From: Saprospiraceae bacterium
GTDB lineage: Bacteria; Bacteroidota; Bacteroidia; Chitinophagales; Saprospiraceae
Reading direction: 5' to 3'
DNA: 11,877 nucleotides
Assembly: GCA_013002475.1 (NCBI GenBank)
Contig: JABDJM010000095.1
Coordinates: 1 to 11,877 of the forward strand
The notes under the pieces were generated by a model. The model was not told the DNA's origin. It saw only the letters and a list, made by a program, of their open reading frames with translations, and made no database searches. Positions 7,750 to 11,877 of this stretch are shown piece after piece. Within the stretch, counting starts at the first letter, position 1. Every line of letters begins with the position of its first letter. The position numbers and the translations under genes were made by a program.

Positions 7750-8201
7750 GGCACTGCAACACTTGCCAAGGCACTTCTTGCCATCTCCATCAATTCAGAA
7801 TGATAGATCGCCCCCACTTTTTTGTTTATGATATCCCCCCTGCTATTGACAAATAGTAAGGTTGGGTATGCCTGAACCTGGTACACCATGGCGACAACAG
7901 GTCCATTTTCTTTTTCAGCATCTATCTTATAGTTGATAAAATTCTCGTTCATAAAATCCCCAATATCGGGATCGCTGAAAACATCCTTATCCATCATCTT
8001 GCAGGGCAGGCACCATTCAGCCATGATGTCTACAAAAACAAGCTTTCCCGATGTCTCGGCCTGTGCCAGAACAGATTCCATGCTATTGGAGGTAATGAAA
8101 TCTATACCTGGCTTTTTTTGAACAGTAGCAGATTTAGAACCTCCGCAACGGGCCAATCCCAGGAGGCTCACAAAAAGAAACAGATTGACAAGGGAATGCA
8201 T
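7746..8201 (-). CDS. Exported thioredoxin-fold protein (lipoprotein-like)
   Basis: 151 residues from the ATG at 8201. A hydrophobic signal-like segment at 3-17 ends in LARCGG with Cys19, then a linker and a thioredoxin fold: CXXC active site in AEWCLPCK at about 80-87, an acidic KIDAEKENG segment, and the cis-proline loop AYPTLLF near 115-121. It resembles the DsbD C-terminal/thioredoxin_7 type, so a periplasmic disulfide reductase or similar role is likely. The putative lipobox has Arg at -1, which is atypical, and the ATG start gives an n-region with no Lys or Arg. A TTG at 8222 would add MRHKQSS ahead of Met8 and supply the expected positive charges, so that start is a real alternative. 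The frame stays open to an ATG at 8321, but a likely promoter lies inside that extension. Its TAA stop shares bases with the uvrC TAG (tail-to-tail, 4-nt overlap). Confidence 0.85.
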   Translation of the reverse strand: MHSLVNLFLFVSLLGLARCGGSKSATVQKKPGIDFITSNSMESVLAQAETSGKLVFVDIMAEWCLPCKMMDKDVFSDPDIGDFMNENFINYKIDAEKENGPVVAMVYQVQAYPTLLFVNSRGDIINKKVGAIYHSELMEMARSALASVAVP

Positions 8202-8270
8202 GCTAGATTGTTTGTGTCTCAAGGTCAACGCAGAAAATCTGGATATTGTACAATCAGAGTTCTGCGAGCA

Positions 8271-8278
8271 CAAATTTA
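8271..8278 (-). promoter_or_regulatory. Candidate -7 element for the thioredoxin-like gene
   Basis: Read on the minus strand this is TAAATTTG, a full match to the Bacteroidota TAnnTTTG element. It would start transcription near 8264, leaving a leader of about 40 nt (to the TTG start at 8222) or 63 nt (to the ATG at 8201). The nearest upstream TTG is only 13 nt away instead of 17-23, so the -33 half is weak. Confidence 0.4.
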
Positions 8279-8375
8279 AGGAACCATTAAGCAAATTAAT
8301 AATTGAAGATATACCCCCCATGGGTGATGTGATTCCTTTTAATTCGGGATAATTTGCTTGGTAGCACTGATCACC

Positions 8376-8399
8376 TGAGCAAGAGATCCATTTTGCTCA
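8376..8399. repeat. 7-bp perfect inverted repeat
   Basis: TGAGCAA (8376-8382) pairs perfectly with TTGCTCA (8393-8399) across a 10-nt loop. No T-run follows on either strand, so it is not an intrinsic terminator. It stands about 40 nt before the left arm of the structured RNA candidate and may be part of a longer version of it or an operator. Confidence 0.4.
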
Positions 8400-8437
8400 C
8401 TCCCAGACCGATAGAAATGTATTAATTGGATTTGTGT

Positions 8438-8687
8438 TGTCAGATCCAGGTCTCATTATTGCCCGGATACGGCCAGACTTAGGAAGGATTAAACTTCATT
8501 TTCTCACCGGCCGGCACAGGGCACTGCGACTAACGGAGGTTATTGGCCTCCTTCACAGGGTTTGCCAGGCAGCCTTTCATCCAAAAAGGAGAGATGCTGC
8601 ACTATTCTGATCGCAGAAAACGGACCGTCCAACCAAGATTGATCTGACAGAATTTGAACGACCGGTAAAGCCGGTCGTTTCCTTTTT
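8438..8687 (+). ncRNA. Candidate structured small RNA, family not recognised
   Basis: Evidence is structural only. TGTCAGATC (8438-8446) is the exact reverse complement of GATCTGACA (8641-8649), a 9-bp helix that would enclose about 210 nt. Further inward pairings stack in the same order: 8449-8451 with 8632-8634, and 8465-8474 with 8623-8630 (seven pairs with one 2-nt bulge and one mismatch). Inside are GCCGGCA/TGCCAGGC (8510-8516 with 8563-8570, one bulge), GGAGG/CCTCC (8535-8539 with 8547-8551) and TTCTG/CAGAA (8605-8609 with 8614-8618). A strong plus-strand intrinsic terminator follows directly. TGGATTTG at 8427-8434 matches seven of eight positions of the -7 element and predicts a start at about 8440, exactly at the left arm, but no TTG stands at the right distance. 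No tmRNA, RNase P or SRP RNA signature is seen. A long, rod-like fold is reminiscent of 6S RNA, which is speculation. Confidence 0.45.
8657..8687 (+). terminator. Strong intrinsic terminator, plus-strand orientation
   Basis: AACGACCGG (8657-8665) and CCGGTCGTT (8671-8679) form a perfect 9-bp G/C-rich stem with loop TAAAG, followed by TCCTTTTT. On the minus strand the hairpin is followed by CAAATTCTG with no T-run, so it ends plus-strand transcription even though its nearest gene, cysQ, is on the minus strand. It should end either the RNA candidate or read-through from uvrC. Confidence 0.85.
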
Positions 8688-9468
8688 AAGCCCCCACCTT
8701 TGCCCGCTGTGCATAGGCTACGAAGTAGGGGTTCAGCAAGTTCTCCTTATTGTAGGAAAGTGGAGCCCCGGTCTCAAACTGGACAACAGACCCTCCGGAC
8801 TCTTCAAGTATGACCTGAGCGGCGGCAGTATCCCATTCCATGGTCGGAGCAATCCTTGGGTACACATGAGCTTTTCCGGAAGCCAACATCAAAAACTTCA
8901 AAGAACTTCCTTTGCTCACCAGATTTGGTTCTGTATAATCTTTGATAAATTCTTCCGTCTCCCTATTCAAATGACTTCGACTGCAAACAATTCCCAGGCC
9001 TTTGTCCTCCGGAGAATACTTCGGCGCCTTTATTTTCTCGGAACTACCATCCTTCTCGCAAAAGGCACCTGCACCCTTTTCAGCCCAATACATTTCATCT
9101 AAGGCCGGAGCATACACGACCCCAAAAATGGGAGTCCCTTTCTCGATGAGGGCGATGTTCACGGTGAACTCACCATTTCTCTTTATGAATTCCTTTGTGC
9201 CATCAAGAGGGTCTACCATCCAAAAACGGTCATAGGATTTCCGATCATCATAGGGGATGGCCTTATTTTCCTCGGATATGATGGGATATTTAGTGGCCAA
9301 TGCTTCAAGCCCCTTACAAATATGGGCGTTAGCAAGACTGTCCGCCTTTGTTAAAGGACTGTCATCATCCTTTTTATCATAAACAATACCCTCAGCTGCC
9401 TCGTAAACCTCCATAATGATAGTTCCCGCTTCCCGGGCGATCTGTTTGATTTCGTTCAAAAAATTCAT
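8686..9468 (-). CDS. cysQ: 3'(2'),5'-bisphosphate nucleotidase CysQ
   Basis: 260 residues, typical length. CysQ removes the 3' phosphate from adenosine 3',5'-bisphosphate (PAP), the by-product of sulfate activation and of sulfo- or acyl-carrier transfer, and so prevents its inhibitory build-up. The inositol-monophosphatase-fold metal-binding signature is intact: Glu66-Glu67 (SEEN), DPLDGTKEF at 86-94 with Asp86 and Asp89, and EWDTAAAQ at 211-218 with Asp213. The Lys/Thr-rich entry loop SPLTKAD (37-43) also fits. The start ATG has no competing upstream start and lies about 43 nt below a well-formed promoter. It is divergent from galE with 96 nt between. No sulfate-assimilation genes (cysD, cysN, cysC, cysH) are in the window, so a general PAP-clearing role is as likely as sulfate assimilation. 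Related inositol monophosphatases are the main alternative, but the match to CysQ is better. Confidence 0.94.
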   Translation of the reverse strand: MNFLNEIKQIAREAGTIIMEVYEAAEGIVYDKKDDDSPLTKADSLANAHICKGLEALATKYPIISEENKAIPYDDRKSYDRFWMVDPLDGTKEFIKRNGEFTVNIALIEKGTPIFGVVYAPALDEMYWAEKGAGAFCEKDGSSEKIKAPKYSPEDKGLGIVCSRSHLNRETEEFIKDYTEPNLVSKGSSLKFLMLASGKAHVYPRIAPTMEWDTAAAQVILEESGGSVVQFETGAPLSYNKENLLNPYFVAYAQRAKVGA

Positions 9469-9492
9469 AAAGTGTAATTCAAGGGAGCACTC

Positions 9493-9522
9493 TTGGCTCT
9501 TTGTATTTAGTAATTTTACAAA
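9493..9522 (+). promoter_or_regulatory. Candidate galE promoter overlapping an inverted repeat
   Basis: TAATTTTA at 9511-9518 matches seven of eight positions of TAnnTTTG on the plus strand; the TTG at 9493-9495 is 15 nt away, a little short. TTTGTA (9500-9505) and TACAAA (9517-9522) form an inverted repeat across it, and the right arm overlaps the cysQ -7 element. If real, the two divergent promoters compete for the same DNA. Confidence 0.3.
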
Positions 9523-9547
9523 AGTAATTCTTACGCTTTAGAAACAA
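9519..9547 (-). promoter_or_regulatory. cysQ promoter, full Bacteroidota consensus
   Basis: On the minus strand TTG (9547-9545) is followed after 18 nt by TACTTTTG (9526-9519), an exact TAnnTTTG match at consensus spacing. Transcription should begin near 9512, giving a leader of about 43 nt. This is the best promoter in the window. Confidence 0.7.
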
Positions 9548-9564
9548 GTCATAAATAAAATCGA

Positions 9565-10602
9565 ATGGCAGGTAGAAAGGTTCTTGTGACAGGTGGTTGT
9601 GGATACATTGGCTCGCACACCCTTGTGGATTTGATAAACAACGGGTTTGAGGTTATCTCAGTAGATAACCTGTGTAACTCCGATGAAAAAGCTTTGCAAG
9701 GTGTAGAGCGGATCACCGGACAAAAGGTGAAAAACTATGCAGTCGATCTGGTAGATAAGGAAGCAACCTTCAAAATATTTGAGGAGCATCCGGATATTTT
9801 CGGTGTAGTCCATTTTGCCGCACTGAAGGCTGTTGGAGAATCCGTTGAACAACCCTTACGGTACTATATAAACAATCTCAACTCCACCCTGAATACTGCT
9901 CAGGCCTGCATTAAATATGGGGTTCCGAATTTCATATTCTCCAGCTCTTGTTCAGTGTATGGAAATGCTAAAGACCTGCCTGTAACGGAGGATACTCCAT
10001 TTGAAGAAGCCGAAAGCCCCTACGCGCGGACAAAGCAGATGGGAGAAAACATGCTGGTTGATATTTGCAAAAAGTTTTCCGAGCTCAATGTGGTTTTGTT
10101 GAGATACTTTAATCCTGCAGGTGCTCATCCTACTTCCATTATCGGTGAGGCACCGAGCAATCCGGCCCAAAGCCTGGTACCTATCATTACAGAAACGGCT
10201 ATTGGTAAAAGAGAATCAATGTCCGTGTATGGAAGCGACTATGAAACGAGGGACGGAACTTGTATCCGCGACTACATCCATATTATGGATTTGGCGAATG
10301 CGCATACCAAAGCCATGAAATATTTGGAAGGACAAAAAAATGAAACCAACTGTGAGGTTTTCAACCTGGGCATAGGTGAAGGGGTTACAGTCCTGGAGGC
10401 CATTAATGCCTTTGAAAAAACTTCCGGCAAAAAGCTCAATTATAAAATGGGCCCCAGAAGGCCTGGCGATGTTGTCAGTATCTATTCGGATTACAAAAGG
10501 GCAGCTAGTCTTTTAGGCTGGGAGCCTAAGCATGATATCCTTGATATCATGCGGACCGCCTGGGCCTGGGAGCAAAAAAGGACTGGAAAAGTGCCGGTAT
10601 AA
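9565..10602 (+). CDS. galE: UDP-glucose 4-epimerase GalE
   Basis: 345 residues, near the 338 of the E. coli enzyme. GalE interconverts UDP-glucose and UDP-galactose with tightly bound NAD, linking galactose use and surface-polysaccharide precursors. The extended short-chain dehydrogenase fold shows the NAD-binding GGCGYIG at 10-16, Asp34 for the adenosine ribose, HFAALKAVGES at 83-93, the catalytic Ser128 region in FSSSCSVYG (125-133), and the YxxxK pair Tyr153/Lys157 in SPYARTKQ. RYFNPAGAHP and the substrate-binding RDGTCIRDYIH and RRPGDV segments are intact. The start ATG follows an A/T-rich leader typical of the phylum; no Shine-Dalgarno is seen. It is divergent from cysQ and convergent with the secreted hypothetical gene, leaving one base between the stop codons. 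An epimerase acting on UDP-GlcNAc/GalNAc cannot be excluded, but the length and motifs fit classic GalE. Confidence 0.94.
   Translation: MAGRKVLVTGGCGYIGSHTLVDLINNGFEVISVDNLCNSDEKALQGVERITGQKVKNYAVDLVDKEATFKIFEEHPDIFGVVHFAALKAVGESVEQPLRYYINNLNSTLNTAQACIKYGVPNFIFSSSCSVYGNAKDLPVTEDTPFEEAESPYARTKQMGENMLVDICKKFSELNVVLLRYFNPAGAHPTSIIGEAPSNPAQSLVPIITETAIGKRESMSVYGSDYETRDGTCIRDYIHIMDLANAHTKAMKYLEGQKNETNCEVFNLGIGEGVTVLEAINAFEKTSGKKLNYKMGPRRPGDVVSIYSDYKRAASLLGWEPKHDILDIMRTAWAWEQKRTGKVPV
10513..10552. repeat. Two abutting perfect hairpins inside the galE 3' end
   Basis: TTAGGCT (10513-10519) and AGCCTAA (10523-10529) form a 7-bp stem with loop GGG. Starting at the very next base, GCATGATATC (10530-10539) and GATATCATGC (10543-10552) form a perfect 10-bp stem with loop CTT. 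Thus 34 of 40 consecutive bases are paired. The segment codes for the C-terminal LLGWEPKHDILDIM of GalE. No T-run follows on either strand, so it is not a standard terminator, but it sits about 50 nt from both converging stop codons and may mark the 3' ends of both transcripts. Confidence 0.65.
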
Positions 10603-10603
10603 T

Positions 10604-11155
10604 TTATGGCTGTCGATACAGCTTGGCCCGCTGCATAACACTAATAGGAAACGCTTTTACCTCCGGGATCTCCTCTCCCTCATGTAGCGTTTTACCCGTT
10701 ACCCGGGGAGCTTCCAGATTGCCGGAGATCACTTCAAAGATCATTTCATCACCGTTAACCTCATTGGTTATTAGTATCAAATTTTCCATAACCTCGTATC
10801 TGCTCCAAAGCTTATTGGCAAAGAAGTAGCAGTCAAGCAGGATAGAATTTTTTTCATCCACCAGCCAGGCACCCTTTTCTTTATCAACTGGTTTTAGCTC
10901 GTAGGCTCTTTTGCCCGCTTCTTTATCTTCCCCATAAATGATCCACCAGTCATAATGATCAGTGCTGTCCTTTGACTGAATGACCAGTTCCATTGGAATT
11001 GTCTGCTGAAGGCCTTCTCCCTTATAAATGGCCAGATCTCCTTGCCAACTCCCTTCCCAGGAAGCTGGAAAGGCTTTTTCATTTTGAGCACAAAGCTGTC
11101 CTCCCTGGAAAAGGATTATCACCGCGATCAGCACTAAATGAAAGCCTTTTTTCAT
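10604..11155 (-). CDS. Secreted protein of unknown function
   Basis: 183 residues from the ATG at 11155, chosen because it begins MKKGF, a normal signal-peptide start, with GGGAAAA just upstream; an ATG at 11170 would add five residues. A hydrophobic segment (about 6-16) ends near LCAQ, a likely signal peptidase I site; the Cys lacks a lipobox, so lipidation is not predicted. The mature part starts with WEGSWQGDLAIY and continues with short strand-like segments rich in Trp, Tyr and charged residues (WWIIYGEDKE, GAWLVDEKNSILLDCYF, NLILITNEV), which suggests a small beta-rich, possibly lipocalin-like fold. I do not recognise the family and assign no function. It is divergent from the M1 peptidase gene with 72 nt between starts, and convergent with galE. 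Confidence 0.8.
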   Translation of the reverse strand: MKKGFHLVLIAVIILFQGGQLCAQNEKAFPASWEGSWQGDLAIYKGEGLQQTIPMELVIQSKDSTDHYDWWIIYGEDKEAGKRAYELKPVDKEKGAWLVDEKNSILLDCYFFANKLWSRYEVMENLILITNEVNGDEMIFEVISGNLEAPRVTGKTLHEGEEIPEVKAFPISVMQRAKLYRQP

Positions 11156-11227
11156 TTTTCCCGTATACATACATGGTCATTTTAAATAATGTGATATTTG
11201 AGTCAACTTTACACAAAGCATAGACCC

Positions 11228-11877
11228 ATGCGAATATTGGTAATCTTGTTCAGTTTTTTTCTTGTTGTCGCGAATTCCGAGGCTCAGAAACCTTATTTCC
11301 AGCAGCAAGTCAATTTTGTGATCGATGCAAGATTGGATGATACCCTACATCAGTTGCAGGGAAATATATCCATGGAATATTTCAATAATTCGCCCGACAC
11401 CCTCCAAGAGATCTATCTTCATTTGTGGGCGAATGCTTTTAGCGAAAGAAATACCGCTTTTACCAGGCAACAAGTTCGACAGGGCAGCAGCAAATTCTAT
11501 TTTGCCAAAGAGGAAGACCTGGGCAATTACAGTGGTTTGTTTTTCAAGGTGGATGGAATGTCCGGGGCCCTAACCCAGGAGGAAAATAATCCGGACATAG
11601 GAATTCTAGGGCTACCAAAACCTCTGCCCCCCGGTGGGAAGGTGGACATTGAATCTCCATTTACCCTAAAGATCCCGGCTTCATTTTCTCGCCTAGGACA
11701 TGTGGATGACAGTTATCAAATGACTCAGTGGTTCCCAAAGCCAGCGGTCTATGACCGCGATGGTTGGCATGCTATGCCCTATCTGGGCATGGGTGAATAC
11801 TATTCTGAATTTGGAAACTTTGAAGTGACCTTAACCTTGCCTGAAAACTACGTTGTCGGGGCAACGGGACAGCTGGT
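11228..11877 (+). CDS. Secreted M1-family metallopeptidase, N-terminal part only
   Basis: The frame is open from the ATG at 11228 to the right edge: 216 residues plus two bases. A signal peptide is clear at 1-19 (MRILVILFSFFLVVANSEA), so the product is exported. The following region, with the sequences LDDTLHQLQGNISMEYFNNS, EIYLHLWANAF, MTQWFPKPAVYDRDGWH and EYYSEFGNFEVTLTLPENY, matches the N-terminal beta-sandwich domain that precedes the catalytic domain in Bacteroidota M1 (aminopeptidase N-like, gluzincin) proteins. The zinc-binding HExxH...E and GxMEN signatures would lie beyond the window, so activity cannot be judged. It probably trims peptides in the periplasm or outside the cell. No convincing promoter was found in the 72-nt divergent spacer. 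Confidence 0.85.
   Translation, partial: MRILVILFSFFLVVANSEAQKPYFQQQVNFVIDARLDDTLHQLQGNISMEYFNNSPDTLQEIYLHLWANAFSERNTAFTRQQVRQGSSKFYFAKEEDLGNYSGLFFKVDGMSGALTQEENNPDIGILGLPKPLPPGGKVDIESPFTLKIPASFSRLGHVDDSYQMTQWFPKPAVYDRDGWHAMPYLGMGEYYSEFGNFEVTLTLPENYVVGATGQL

Larger units (their letters stand above)
8202..8437. other. Left half of the uvrC-side/cysQ intergenic gap, no gene seen
   Basis: No reading frame here resembles a protein. The left third is the promoter and leader region of the thioredoxin-like gene. The rest contains one clear hairpin at 8376-8399 (listed separately) and scattered A/T-rich sequence. I see no tRNA, no known riboswitch core and no insertion-sequence remnant. Confidence 0.6.

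Noticed and set aside
8202..8321. Upstream extension of the thioredoxin-like protein to an ATG at 8321
   Set aside because: The added residues look random, interrupt the signal-like N-terminus and contain a full-consensus -7 element for the gene.
8438..8656. tmRNA, RNase P RNA, SRP RNA or a cobalamin/TPP riboswitch
   Set aside because: None of the conserved core sequences I know for these families is present, and a riboswitch would need a downstream plus-strand gene.
8202..8685. A decayed gene or insertion-sequence remnant in the intergenic gap
   Set aside because: All frames are broken early and no transposase-like or other protein segment is visible; no terminal repeats or target duplications were found.
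10553..10602. Intrinsic terminator for galE
   Set aside because: Neither strand shows a T-run after the hairpins or between the convergent stops.

Overview
The window reads as chromosomal DNA from a member of the Bacteroidota, most likely a marine-type flavobacterium. The signs are a Bacteroidota-style ParC, an ECF sigma factor followed by a membrane-anchored protein with a C-terminal outer-membrane-barrel-like domain, DUF547 and M1-peptidase lipoprotein or secreted genes, A/T-rich translation starts without clear Shine-Dalgarno sequences, and promoters of the TTG ... TAnnTTTG type. Base composition looks even throughout and I see no insertion sequence, CRISPR, tRNA, rRNA or phage gene.

Layout. 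(1) 1-3033, minus strand: a probable operon read right to left, ECF sigma factor -> transmembrane putative anti-sigma/outer-membrane-barrel fusion (overlapping genes) -> DUF547 lipoprotein, which runs off the left edge. (2) 3283-7749, plus strand: parC (topoisomerase IV subunit A) then uvrC (nucleotide excision repair nuclease), 57 nt apart. (3) 7746-8201, minus strand: a small exported thioredoxin-fold protein whose stop codon overlaps that of uvrC. (4) 8202-8685: about 480 nt without a gene. Its right half folds by hand into a closed, branched structure and ends in the only textbook intrinsic terminator of the window, pointing along the plus strand, so it may be an undescribed small RNA. (5) 8686-10602: divergent cysQ and galE with a compact shared promoter region; the galE 3' end holds two abutting perfect hairpins. 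(6) 10604-11155, minus strand: a secreted protein of unknown function, convergent with galE with a 1-nt gap. (7) 11228 onward, plus strand: the N-terminal part of a secreted M1-family metallopeptidase cut by the window edge.

How it fits together. Most genes are housekeeping (DNA topology, repair, PAP/sulfur metabolism, sugar nucleotides). The two places with most potential novelty are the sigma/barrel pair, where one polypeptide appears to carry three tandem HWxxME motifs in the cytoplasm, one membrane helix, a long periplasmic tether and a barrel, and the structured intergenic RNA candidate near 8438-8687. All assignments are from reading motifs by eye; no database search or folding program was run.
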